Part shown: positions 32,543 through 45,300 of the stretch, piece by piece
Layout of the letters: the number at the start of each line of letters is the position of its first letter
How positions within the stretch are numbered: the first letter of the stretch is position 1
Source: Eucommia ulmoides
Lineage: Eukaryota; Streptophyta; Magnoliopsida; Garryales; Eucommiaceae
DNA: 64,000 nt
Direction of reading: 5' to 3'
Assembly: GCA_016647705.1 (NCBI GenBank)
Contig: CM028328.1
Location: forward strand, 5,419,311-5,483,310
Translations under genes and position numbers: made by a program
The notes under the pieces: generated by a model
What the model was told of the DNA's origin: nothing
Databases searched by the model: none
The model's input: the letters and a program-made list of their open reading frames with translations, nothing else

Positions 32543-32675
32543 TCTCCCTAATCCCTGGATAATTTATAATATGAGGATGAGGAAGATCATACTTGAAACA
32601 TAACAATCTTAAAATAATTTAAAATAAATAAATAAATCTTAAGAACCAAAAAAAACAATTTCTTGGTATATGATC

Positions 32676-32750
32676 ACCCATAAGTGGTCCAACCTTTTCT
32701 CGGATCCCACGCATAGCGGGAGCTTTGTAGTACCAGGCTGCCCTTTTTAT
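32676..32750 (+). mobile_element. 3' tail of an Au-like SINE
   Basis: CGCATAGCGGGAGCTTTGTA followed by CCAGGCTGCCCTTTTT is the conserved Au SINE tail. The 5' part is missing. Confidence 0.65.
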
Positions 32751-32754
32751 CACA

Positions 32755-33210
32755 CATAATAACAATTATGTGCAAGTATATCAAAACAGCACAATTAGGT
32801 ATTTGTTCACACAAAATCTATCAAAAAAAAAATTAAAAAACAATTTCTTGGTATAGGATCATATATAGTAACGATTATGTGCAAATCTATCAAAATCACA
32901 CAATTTCTCGCTATAGGATCACATATGGTAACGATCACGTGCAAATCTATCAAAATCACACAAATAGGTATTTGTTCACACATAGTTTATCAAAAAAAAA
33001 TCTCAGTATGTGATAACAACTAGTAACATATTAACGATTATGTGCAAATCTATCAAAATCACACAACTATTTATTTGTTCGCACTTCACACTAACCTTTC
33101 AAAAAATTTAGAAAAAAATATCGGTATATGATAACACATAGTAACAATTATGTGCAAATCTATCATAATCAGACAATTAGGTACTTGTTCGAACATAATC
33201 TATCAGCATG
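32755..33210. repeat. Minisatellite, about 60-120-bp units
   Basis: TTATGTGCAAATCTATCAAA with a following CACACAA and TTGTTCACAC recurs about five times (near 32767, 32876, 32938, 33044 and 33148). Units are separated by variable A-tracts and GGTATA(G/T)GATCA. It lies within the COX17 leader intron. Confidence 0.75.
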
Positions 33211-33222
33211 CCATACATTTAC

Positions 33223-33352
33223 GGCATATTTGTTTGGAAGTAATGAAATTGAATTCTAAACGAACAAAATCGAATTTCGAATGGACATTCCATTCAAAAT
33301 TTGATTTCATTCCATTGCAATACGATTCCATTACCTCCAACCAAACATGCCC
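33223..33352. mobile_element. Fold-back MITE
   Basis: The ends GGCATATTTGTTTGGAAGTA and TACCTCCAACCAAACATGCC are imperfect inverted repeats, and the middle (GAATTCTAAAC...CGAATTTCGAATGG) also folds back. Confidence 0.6.
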
Positions 33353-33758
33353 TTAGATATTTGATCACATATCAAAGACGTGTACTGAAATTGTTTGGTT
33401 TCCCTCATTTTAGTATCTGTTTGGTTGAAAAGTTTGAAAGACTAAACCAATGGTTTAAAGATCACATATTGACATTGGATTATGAAATTTCCGTTTGAGC
33501 TCCAAACTTTGCCCAAACGGGGGCTTGCTATTATCTTTGAAATATTAAAACTACTACCAAGCTTGTACCGAGAGCAAACACCGAAATCATGCTAAAATGG
33601 CTCATAAATCTAGCTGCAATATCCCAATGAGAAAGAAGATTCCTATATTGTTTGTCCTTTGAGTCTTTAACACAATAAAACAGCATTTTTCATACTGAAA
33701 CTTTAAATTTGAGGCCGAGTTCAAGTAAGAGGCTATACAAAAGGAATAAGAAAACTAA

Positions 33759-33814
33759 GGTAGCGTTTGGAAGCACGGAATTCAAGCCTTAGAATTGGAA
33801 TTGAAAATAAACGC
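33759..33814. mobile_element. Truncated MITE related to 5164-5273
   Basis: GGTAGCGTTTGGAAGCACGG followed by CAAGCCTTAGAATTGGAATT; only the left half is present. Confidence 0.55.
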
Positions 33815-34130
33815 TTTTATCATTATAAACATAACCCGATCATTTCTTTGATCCGATTAACAAATTACTCACAAATCATGAACCTTAAACATCGAAACGC
33901 CAGCAGAAACTAATCAGATTAGAAAGGCGAAAAATAAATGAACGAATTATGATTTTAAAATGATAATCGGCGTTTTCGGATTCATACAAATCATGAATAA
34001 TTGAAGGAAAAATAAGAATTTATTTCAATAATTTTTACTAATATATGCATAAACAACACCTACCTCTATGGTTTCCTCAGCTTCACCTTCGTAGGGCTTA
34101 GGGTTTTTCACAGATTCAGGGAGAATTTGG

Positions 34131-35036
34131 GTATAAAAACTTGTGGTCTTTAGACCAATCTGGAAATACTACACTTTTTACCCTTAATATTCTAAATATA
34201 TTCTAATTAGTCCCTATACTTTCTTCAATTACCAATAAATAAAAATTTGTTTTTCTACTTTATTTATTTGACTTTGTACCTATCATTTTATTTTTGGGTC
34301 ATTCGGTAGGAGGTCTCTTATTTCACTCTTAATTTTAAATAAATCCTAGAGACAGGAGGAATTTGTGTTTTACTCTCGCCTATTTTAAAAAGGCGAAAAT
34401 TCACTGCAGACGCACGATTACAAGTAAAAATTTTGTGTATAATTTTTTATTAGATATAACAAATATTACTGTATTTTGTAACATGTAACTAATTTGTGTA
34501 TAAAATTTTATTAGATGTAACAAAAATCACACAAAATACATGTAACTAAATATACACTAATACATGTAACTAATATTAAACTAATTTTTATGTCTAATAT
34601 TTGTTAAATGTCACAAATATTACATAGATATATGTAATTGTAGCATGTAACTAATATTACATAAGTACATGTAACAAAAAATGCACAGATATATGTAAAA
34701 ATATAACAATTATTAAATTGTAACTAATATTCGTCACATGTAACTAATATTCACTATAAACTAAATTTACTAACCAAGTTCTCTCTACAATCCCTACAAT
34801 CTAGACTAAAACTCAAGCGAAATCCAATTTAAAAAACTAAATCAAAACTTATATCTTAGGGGGACTTTTTTAAAATTAGATATATTTTTCGGAACTTCTA
34901 GCCAATTAACCTTTTGTTTTTTTTTTTAAGTTTTAATTTTAATTTTTGTTTTTCTTTTTTTGTTTTTCTATTTTATACTCTATTTTATTAGAAAATAAAA
35001 AACATAAAATGAAACAAAAAGAAATTTTTTAAATTT

Positions 35037-35071
<35 letters not shown>

Positions 35072-36138
35072 ATAATATTTTTTAGATTTTTTGTTTTTGT
35101 TTTTTAATCTTTTGCATTTGTTTTCTATTTTTTAACTTTTGCTTTTTTTTATATATTTTCTTACAAATAACATAAATAAAAAAAGTAAAAATTACAGAAC
35201 TAAACTAAAAAAATTTAAAAAATAAAAACAAGAGATAGTGTACAAAATACAAAATATGAAATAAATAACAAAATATATATATGTTTGAGAGGGTATTTTG
35301 GTCAACAAAATCTAATAGAAAGTGTTTTAGATATCAAACTGTAAAGATAAAAAGTATCTTAGTTATTATGAAAATGACAAGAGATATCTTTAGTATTTAT
35401 CAAAATGAGGGAGGATGTGTTAGATTTTAACTCTTATTTATTTTACTAAAGAGAAAAAAAAAAGTAATTGAAAATTTATTTCCTTTGTTATTCTTTTTTC
35501 GTCAAATCCACTTTAAAGACCAAACACATTTTTATCAAGATGACATAGATTTGATTCTACTAAATATGTTGTAAGCATCAAAATATTTCAATGTATGACT
35601 GTTAAAAAAAATAAAATTTATTATTAAGGTCTACTATCATATAAGAATTCATGGACCTAACTCACTTTCAAAAGACACTTGTAAGATGAAGATTGTCTTA
35701 GCCTTTATATATAATTCAAGATCTAATAACACAAGCAATGTGGTATTCAACACATCTCCTCACTTGCAGGTTGAATTTTGATAAACCACTACGAACCAAT
35801 ATCGAAGAGACCAACATCAATGGGGGATTCAAGACGCCCTTTCAACATGCATGGTAGATTTTGACAAACCGCTAGGAAAGGATATCAGAGACTCAACATT
35901 GACGTGGGATTCAAAACGCCTAACATCAAACAAAAGGTCTAGTTTTGGTATCATGTAGTAATGCAATAGACCTAACTCGTCTTTTCCTTAAAAAGAGAAT
36001 TATCCCAGACTTTATAAAAACCAACATTTCCTCAAAAGAAGAGTAAAAAAATGGAACGAACATATATAGAAAGCATTTGAACTATGGTATTTACAGCAAA
36101 AAATGAGTGTATATATCCACAACTTGCCAAGTTGAAGC
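34131..36138. other. Intergenic AT-rich region between COX17 and MUCI70-like gene
   Basis: No gene seen. At 34430-34780 TGTAACTAATATT-type phrases recur. At 34910-35280 there are homopolymer-rich tracts with a (TA)n at 35040-35067. At 35760-35940 an internally repeated segment reads GGTTGAATTTTGATAAACC / GGTAGATTTTGACAAACC. Confidence 0.5.

Positions 36139-36178
<40 letters not shown>
36139..36178. repeat. C-run and (CT)n microsatellite
   Basis: A run of C followed by about 15 CT units, just downstream of the MUCI70-like stop codon. Confidence 0.9.
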
Positions 36179-36181
<3 letters not shown>

Positions 36182-36316
36182 ACATGCTACAAGCATCTGT
36201 TAAAATCAATCACCCCTGCCCTAGTCAAAATAATTTGAAACAAAGAAGATCATTCTTTTTCTTTCTTTCTTAACCTTTTTTCTCCACCAATTTAAAAAAA
36301 AAAAAAAAAAATCCAA

Positions 36317-39300
36317 TCAAATCGAAGAATTGTCCCTACTGCCGGCAACAATTTTCCGGTGCCGTCTTGAACTGGATCTCTTATCTCCTCTTCCACGTTT
36401 GGCAGGATTTTTCTTCCCTGCTGTCCTTGCCGCTGTATTCCGGGCGGCAGCCGGAGGAGGAGGAGGAGGTGGAAGAGGAGGACGGCGGTGAATTATAGCA
36501 GCAGGAGGCGGCATATGCTCCAATAAGTCTCTGTGGTATATCTGTAGAAGCTCAAATGATCAGATTCTATATCACAAAAAGGTATAAATATCTTTAAAAA
36601 GCCAATATATATATACACACACACTAACACTAACACTAACACTAACGTATCGAATTTCAATTTTTAAAAAATCAAATTAAAAAAAAAAAAAAGGAAAAAA
36701 AAATAGAATAAGCATCAATCAAAGAGAAAAATATAATTAATATCTAACTGAGAGAGGTGAAAGCGAGCCAGGGCGACAACGGCATGGAGTCTGTGTGTGA
36801 GAGAGAGAGATGCATAAGTGAGATAAAAGAAAGAAAGATGAGACGACGGTTAACCCTAATATTAAAATGCTATTTGATCTTTACAGTTGGATTTAAAATT
36901 TAATCAAACGGTCTAAAAAATGTCTCACAGTATAAAACTATAAATATATACACACATAGACACCGTGGTTAAGACACTAATTTAATACACTAATCTTAAA
37001 TATCCAATAGTTAACTCAAATACATTAATCATTAAAATATATTTTGTTAAGAATTTGTTATTTGCTTTCAAAACAAAATCTAAATCAATGATCAGAAATG
37101 TCTCCAACCAATCAATCGTCAAAAAAGTCTAAAATGTAAAATATTTCTTAATTTATAGAATACCTATCTCTATCTATATATTGGCTTTTGCAGATCTTTG
37201 TTGAACTTCTAGAAATCCTATCTTAATTCAATTAATTCATCAATTATTTATTGGGAAATTAAAATGAAAACAGATCTTAAGGGAGGCTTGATGCAACGGT
37301 AGAAGTTGTCGCCATGTGTTGAAATATTATATCTACACGTTAATTTCTATTTTTGATATCTTCATTGTAGGGCTTTGTAAGCTTATAGTATTCTTCCTAA
37401 TTTAGCTTGTTCTTGCGACTATATAATGGGGGGGGGGAATAAGGCTCATTATGAATGTACAAAACAATTAATATATTTTATTTCTCTTCTCCCTATATCC
37501 TTTATGGTATCAAGAGCCAATTTTTCCTACCCAAACCCTACCAGCAACCGTCACTAGCTGTTGAAACCACCAAATCGCCACCACCACTACCACCAGCCCC
37601 AAAACCCTAGCCGCCGAACCCCTTTTGTGAAACCCTAGCTGCCGCTAACCCCCAATTGCGAACCCCTAGCCCCCGCCGCCGCCTCAAACCCTAGTCGCCG
37701 CCATCACATCCCCTCCTGCAAACCCTAGCCGCCGCCGACCCTCATTTGTGAACCCCTAGTCGCCGCCGCCGCCTCCATCGCATCCCACCCCTGCAAACCC
37801 TAGCTGCACCTACCTCTTCCATCGCGACCACTGCATGTTCGCTAACCACAGCCAACATCGCGAAACCACTGCCCATCGTGAACCACACCCACCCCTACGA
37901 AACCCTAGCCACCACAAACCACGAACCATCGCGAACCATTGCCCGTTCACAAACACCTATGAACCCAAACCCTAGCCGCCGTTGTTGTCACATCGCGAAC
38001 CCAAATATCGCGAACCTGTCCTTCGCACTCCATCTCACACTGACGGCTCTTGTCTACTGCTTCCACGTTGTGGATTGTTCGTTGTGTAAATCTCAACTAC
38101 TCATTGCGGTTGTTCTCCATCCGTTGGTGTTCTGGATGTATTAACTACACGGCCATCTCTTCAATGATTTGGTAACTACGTTAAGGTTATCCTTCTCATA
38201 TTGTACCTTCTTTTTCCGGAGCCCCATTAGTCTTCCGTAGCATTTGTCCGTCTGTTTCATTGCTACAATCTCATCTCGTCTGTACTAATGGCATCCAGAA
38301 GAGAAGGCGATGTCCCATCTCGGACCGTTCTTGCTCCACAGCTACCCGCGCGTTCAGACTCTACCCGTGCCCCTGAGGCCACGGTTCAACGTGTTACCAC
38401 CGCCTTACTCAATGGAGCGAATTTCCCTGCCTGGTCTCATTCTCTCCATCTCTACCTTGGTGGAAAACGTAAGACCGGATGGCTCAATGACACTGAGCCC
38501 AAGCCAGCTATCAATGATCCCAAGTTTGCTCAGTGGGACTCTGATAATTGTACCATCCTCGAGTGGATCTTCAATTCTTAGAGGAACGGATCTATAATAT
38601 TTTCATGTTCCACAAGACTGTCAGCGGATTATGGTTTGCTCTTACGAAGATGTATGTCCATTCTCGCAATGAATCACGGATCTTCGAGCTTTACCGTGAG
38701 ATTTTCCATGTCTCCCAAGCATCCTTGGGACTTTCCGTTGCGGATTACTTTGGCTACCTTCAATCTCGATGGGAGGAACTTGCGCAGTATGAACCTCTGA
38801 GTGAATTCCCTGAGGATGCTGAAGCCAAGCGCCAGGATCATCGACATACATACTATTTCTTGATGGGTTTAAATCCGGAGTACGAAAATCTTCGTACTCA
38901 GATTTTGGACACATCACCGATACCAGATCTATACAATGCATTCTCTACTGTTGACAACGATTCAAAACGCCAACTCCTTTTCCCACCTGAAGTCACTCCT
39001 TCAGTCCCTGAACAGATGGCCTTTCCAACTCCCTCTGGTCCTCGCCCATCAGGCACGCGACTATACAGTTAGCACTGCCGAAAGTCTGGTCACAACATTG
39101 ATCGCTGTTACAATCTTCATCCTGAATTGAAACCTCGAAACCTAGGAAGGAGGAAAGGAAAAGGAGGACCACGTACTGGTGCTATTGCTGATATTATCCT
39201 TGGTCCCGCAAATCCTCCACCAGCTCTCCTGGATATTTCCCACGTCCAGGCTCAACTTGCCCAGCTTCAGGCTCAGTTAATCACTTGGCATCGTCTTCCA

Positions 39301-42300
39301 GCCCCACGGCCGTCCTTGCCTCAGATACTGCTACTGCGCTTCATGGTAAGCCTGGTCGCCCTACTTGAATTCTGGATTCTGGGGCTAACAATCACATGAC
39401 TGGTGAGTTTTCTACCTTCACCTCCTCTGTTTTACCTATCAACCAATCTGTATGCATTACCGATGGTACCTCTATCCTTATTCGTTGTCAGGGAGATGTC
39501 TGCCTGTCCCCTAATATCACTCTTCATTTTGTTTACTATGTTCTTAAATTTACCTATAATCTTCTATCAATTAGTCATCTTGCTAAAAACCTTAAATGCG
39601 CCGTTGTTTTCTTACATGATCGTTGCTTCTTGCAAGACCCGACTACGAGGAAGATTTTTGACAGGGGATATGAACGTGATGGCCTCTACTACTTCGGCAG
39701 CCCTCCACCTCCACCCATTCCATCTTTTAGTATGCAAACTTCTGTATTACCTGTTTTTTATTCTTCTATGTGTTATTTCAAAACTTTAAACTTGTGGCAT
39801 GCCCGTCTGGGTCATGCAAATTTTCAGTATTTATGTTGGTTATTTCCTTCTCTTAATAAAGCTTGCAAGGACTTTAAATTTCATTGTATGGTTTGTAAAT
39901 TGTCTAAACACACACGTACCTCTTATATTCCCCGCATGCACCGTGCATCCCAAACATTTGATCTTATCCATTCTGATATTTGGACCCTCTCCTATTACAG
40001 CCTTTTCCAAACACCGCTACTATGTCACCTTCATAAATGATTATAGTCGGTGCACTTGGGTTTATTTGATGAAACACAAATCAAAAGTTTACACTCACTT
40101 TACCCACTTCCTTCAAATGATAAAAACCCAATATAAAACCGTAGTGAGCAATATCAGATCAGATAATGGACGGGAATACTTATCTGATGATTTTCGAGCT
40201 GAGCTTAATAAGCAAGGCATCCTTCAGCAACTTACCTGTCCCTACACGCCTGAACAAAATGGTGTGGCGGAACGTAAGAATCATCATCTCATGTCTGTAG
40301 TCCGTTGTCTTTTGCGAGGAATGAATGTTCCCAAATCTTTTTGGCATACGGCGATTCTTACTACTGCCTATCTCATTAATCGCATACCGAGTTGTGTCCT
40401 TATAAGCAAAACCCCTCTTCGTATGTTTTAACCCACTAGCACCTTTTTCCCTATCTTACCCCGTATCTTTGGTTGTACGTGTTTTGTCCAGAATCGGAGC
40501 CCTACTCATACTATGTTAGATAATAAATCTATCCAGTATGTTTTCCTCGGCTATTTTTTCATGTCAAAAGGATATAGGTGCTATGATCCAATTACCCACC
40601 GTACTTACCACTCTCTCGATATTACGTTCTTCGAGACTGTACCCTACTTTTCCTGTACCATACCTTCTTCACCTATTGAGGCAACCACTACCGAGGATCC
40701 TCCCTCACTTCCGCGTCCTATCCCTATCTTAGATATATCTTCCCTGCCCACATCACACCCACTACCTGACCCCTCACCTGCCCCCTTACGAGTCTACTCC
40801 CGTCGTCCACGTGTCTCACATCCCCTGCCGACATCTTCTCCGGACTCAAGTATATCTCCATCTCCCATTATCTCTAACCCTGTTCCCCGCCGTTACCCGA
40901 CTCAGGAACGTCACCCACCATCCCGATATCTCCTTTCATGTTCTACTAATCATCCGATTTTCAAGTATTTGTCTTTTCAGAATCTCTCGGTTCAATATAA
41001 ATCCTTCCTTGGACAACTTGATTCGATTGTCATTCCTCGCTCCGTTCATGAGGCCCTCCAGAATCCAAAGTGGGTTGCCGCTATGTAAGCAGAGATGAAT
41101 GCCCTACAGCGGAATAAGACATGGGACTTGGTTGACTTGCCGACTGGTGAACGGCCAATTGGTTGTAAGTGGGTCTTCAATGTTAAATATCTGGCTAATG
41201 GATTAGTTGATCAGTACAAAGCACGACTTGTTGCTAAGGGCTACACACAAATCTCGGGCAAAGACTTCAGTGTCACCTTTGCCCCGATTGTTAAGTTAAC
41301 TACTGTCCGGCTCCTTGTTTCATTAACTGCATCCCATTTTTGGCCTCTACACCAATTAGATGTCAAGAATGCCTTCCTTAATGGTGACCTGACTGAGACT
41401 ATCTATATGGAACCTCCACCAGGATTTTGGACTCAGGGAGAGTATTCAGGCAAAGTTTGTCGACTCCGAAAATCCCTCTGTAGACTTAAGCAGTCTCCCC
41501 GTGCATGGTTCAACCGATTCAGCGAAGTCATCCTCACTATGAGATTTATCCAGTGTCACTCGGATCATACTTGCTTTATTCGTCACCAACACCAGAGACA
41601 GTGCATCATTATCTCAGTCTATGTGAATGACATTATTATCACAGGAGACGACGCACCTGATATTCAGCAGGTAAAGAAGGATCTCGAACATATTTTTGAC
41701 ATCAAGGATTTGGGTCTTCTCCGCTACTTTCTCGATATTGAGGTTGCTTGATCTCCAAAAGGTATCTCTCTATCCCAGCGAAAATACGCCCTTGATCTTC
41801 TTCAGGACACTAGAATGCTTGGATGTAGACCCGCCTCTACTCTCATGGATCCAAACCTTAAGTTAACAGCAGACGCAGGAGAATTATTATCAGATTCGTC
41901 AGTATATCAGCGAATCGTGGGTCGCCTCATCTATTTGACTAATACAAGGCCAGATCTTACATATGCTGTCAGCGTTGTGAGCTACTTTATGCACTCACCA
42001 CGTTCATCACACTTGGATGTTGTCTACTATATCCTTCGGTACCTCAAAACATGCCCTGGTCTTGGGCTCTTTTATATGACAGGGGCACAGGAAGGACTCT
42101 CCTGCTTTACAGATGCTGACTATACAGGATCAAAGGACGATAGATGTTCGACCTCTGGCCTGTGTACCTTTAATGGAAGACACCTAATCTCGTAGAAGAG
42201 TAAGAAACAATATGTCGTCTCCCAATCTTCTACTGAAGCTGAGTATCGTGTTATGGCTTAAGGAACGTGTGAACTCCTTTGGCTTCGTTCTCTTTTGACC

Positions 42301-45300
42301 GAGTTGGGTCTTCCTGTGAGAAATGCATCTAAGTTATTTTGTGACAACAAGTCTGCCATAATGTTATCCTTAGGCTCAGTTCTTCATGAAATGACGAAAC
42401 ACATCGAGATAGATATTCACTTCATTTGTGAGAAAGTTCGATCAGGAATCTTCACACCAGCCTTCGTCCCATCTTCAGAATAAGCCGCTAATATGTTCAC
42501 CAAGTCTACAGGATCATCTCTTCTTCAGTCAGCTATTAGTAAGCTAAGGCTCATCAACATTTTCGCCTCAGCTTGAGGAGGAGTATTGAAATATTATATT
42601 TACACGTTAATTTCTATTTTTGATATCTTCATTGTAGGGCTTTGTAAGCCCATAGTATTCTTCCTGATTTAGCCTACTCCTACGGCTATATAATGGGGGG
42701 AATAAGGCTTATTATGAATGTACAAAACAATTAATATATTCTCTTTCTCTTCGCCCTATATCTTTTAACATGTGACCTGGAAGTCACGGGTTCAAGTTGT
42801 GGAAACAACCGCTTGTAAAGTAAGGTAAGACTGCGTCCAATAGACGCAATTGATCCGAACCTTCCCCGGACCCGTGCATAGCAAGAGCTTTGTACTGCCT
42901 TTTGTTGTGAAAACATAACATATTTATGGAAGTACGAGAACTAATAATTACCTGTATCACAAAATTCCGCCTTTCACAATCCATGAACATATGAATACTC
43001 CAGTTAACCTTGGCCATGATTTTATCCCGCACGGTTGAAAAGCTTAACTGATCCCTGGAAGTAAAACGATCAACTTCGTTGAACCACAGACAGGAGAAGA
43101 GATTTGTGATCGGTGTATGCTCCCTTATAATCACGCACCCTTCGGGAACATCTGCAGAAACAAAGTGAAATCAAAATCTCAACCTAGAGGGGGGGGGGGG
43201 AGGAGAGACAGCAGCAACCAACCACTGGTTATGGGGAGTTTAGCTTTAGAATAAGGTGTTAAACCCTCTTCCTTATAAAAATCAATCTGGTAATTGATGG
43301 ATGCATTGTCGTATTTCCCTGCAGCCTTATTAGCTTCGGCCTCTTGAAACACGTCGAATCGGCTGTAGTGTCTGGAAATAGCAAAGGTAGCATTTTGGCG
43401 CCACAAGAATCTACACCAATACGAAAGAGTTAAGCCACGGCTAGTTCAATACATGCACAAAAGTTACGTGCTTCCGTTTTAAATGCAATTCGAATAGAAA
43501 AAATGTGAAATTGCAAGTTTGCAGTTTTTTTTTTTTTTTTTTGGTTCTTTCGGTAAGCTGTGCCCGGGCCAACTTACGCGTACCTCAACTAATCACCTTA
43601 CCAAGCGATCTTAGGAGTGCACTCCCCCACATCGGTCCGGTGCATTTAGAATTAAGTTCAAGATTTAATTCCTGGAGTGCTACTCAAGACAGTCGAACCC
43701 TGGTTGACAAGGAAATGAACACCTCCTCTTACCAACCAGACTAACACCTCTTCACAGCTTTTAATCCACGAGTTTATATTATCGGAAGTCTGTATATTCC
43801 TTTATGAACATGATACATGCTGATTTGTCATTTATTAAACAATATAAGATCATATTTTATATGTTTCTTTAATCAATATTTAATCCAAGAACCAGTAAAT
43901 AAAAGACGGGAAAGATCATTAGAAAATGTAATCAAAACGGCTAGTGCAGCTGCCAGAGTGCGAAAAAAAAATTGCATGTGCATAAGTTGTAAGTTGGTAA
44001 CTCACTAAAGTAATGATAGTTTTGCTAAACCTTACTAAAATACTGTTATGCTAACTCCTTGATACCACAACAAATTTATATGGCTCAAAGCAAACCCATC
44101 AATTGATTGTGTTACCTGATCCTAAACTATTAGAGGTAATCCTCCTCTTTCAAGGCGTCTTTTGAGAATGAGTTAGGCTCATTGGATTCCTATATTATAT
44201 TTAATCTATAAATCATGACATATTTTACATTGAGACATTTTTGACGATTAGATGGTTGAAGACATTTCCAACCAATGAATTAGATTTTATAATTTTTATC
44301 TAAAAAGCAAATAACAAACTTTCAAAAAAACGTCGTTTCATGATTAATATATTTAAACTAACTAAAGGATATTAAAGATTAATGTATGAATTAAAATTAG
44401 TGCCTTTAGGCACTGCGTATATACTAGTTTATTTAATAAATTAGAACATATTTTATATTTGAGACCTTTTTTTATCATTGGATGGTTGGAGATATTTCCA
44501 ACCGTTGATTTCGATTTGTTGAGTAATTAAATAAAAAATTCTCAACGAAATGCATTTTCGTAATTAATATATTTGAACTAGCTATAAGATATTCAAAATT
44601 ATTGTACCGAATTAAATTTAAATAATTTATTAAATAAAACATGACATATTTTACATTTAAGATATTTTTGACCATTGGATGGTCGGAGAAATTTCCATTG
44701 ATTTAGATTTTGTTGTGATCTCAACAAAATGTATTTTCATGCTCAAGATTATTGTATTGAATCAAAATTACTGTCTTTAGACATAAGGCATATACCAGTA
44801 TATTCCATCAATTTGAGGCATTTTTTTACCATTGAATTGAAGAAGCTCAATAACAAACTTTCAACAAAATCTATTTTCAAAATTAATATATTTGAATTAA
44901 CTATACGATATTCAAGATTAACGTATTGAATTATAATTAGTGCTTTTGAGCACAGATTATACGCTAGTATTCTATAAATTATGACATATTTTACATTTGA
45001 GCATTTTTTACCATTGTATAGTTGGAGACATTTTCAATCGTTGATTTACATTTTGTTTGAAAATTAAATAACAAACTCTCAACAAAATGTGTCATGATTA
45101 ATATATTCAAACTAACTTTAAAATATTCAAAGATATAGCCAAATGCTTCGAGAAGGTGGTGAAAGGCTGAGTTAAACCAAAGCGAGATCGCTCAATTAAG
45201 CTATAACGATCAAATTAAACAAATATTTTCTATACGGATTATCATACTCCCCTAAAATCAGACATTGTAAGGCTCTGCATATTACATTGAATAATGAGCT

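Larger units (their letters stand above)
32554..34064 (-). other. Probable 5' UTR intron of COX17
   Basis: On the minus strand a leader-like stretch (CTGAATCTGTGAAAAACCCT ... GAAACCATAGAG, about 34064-34130) ends in a GTAGGTG donor. The next good acceptor lies 12 nt before the COX17 start codon. The interval holds a SINE tail, a minisatellite, a fold-back MITE and a truncated MITE, and no other coding sequence. Confidence 0.45.
36831..40145. repeat. Source copy of the duplicated intron block
   Basis: Matches 20048-28355 (minus the inserted Copia 1). It starts in Helitron-like DNA, crosses the SINE/Copia 2B junction at 37316, and ends in Copia 2B integrase. Here the block sits inside the last intron of the MUCI70-like gene, in continuity with the rest of the element, so this copy is ancestral. 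Confidence 0.8.
37317..42767 (+). mobile_element. Copia 2B, full length, in last intron of MUCI70-like gene
   Basis: The 5' LTR is 37317-37504 and the 3' LTR 42584-42767, about 185 bp each. They start TGTTGAAATATTATATCTAC (T-A-TTG in the 3' copy) and end TATATC(C/T)TTT(T)A. The PBS TGGTATCAAGAGCC directly follows the 5' LTR. The polypurine tract GCTTGAGGAGGAG directly precedes the 3' LTR. The flanks CCATG and ACATG are a 5-bp target duplication with one mismatch, splitting the SINE sequence GTCGCCATGTGACC. The element lies antisense to the host gene. Confidence 0.92.

Noticed and set aside
36630-36650. ACTAACACTAAC tandem repeat as possible telomere-like sequence
   Set aside because: Plant telomere repeat is CCCTAAA; this is an unrelated short simple repeat of four units.
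42768-42912. tRNA gene suggested by A/B-box-like motifs
   Set aside because: The order and tail match an Au-like SINE; no cloverleaf or acceptor stem could be drawn.
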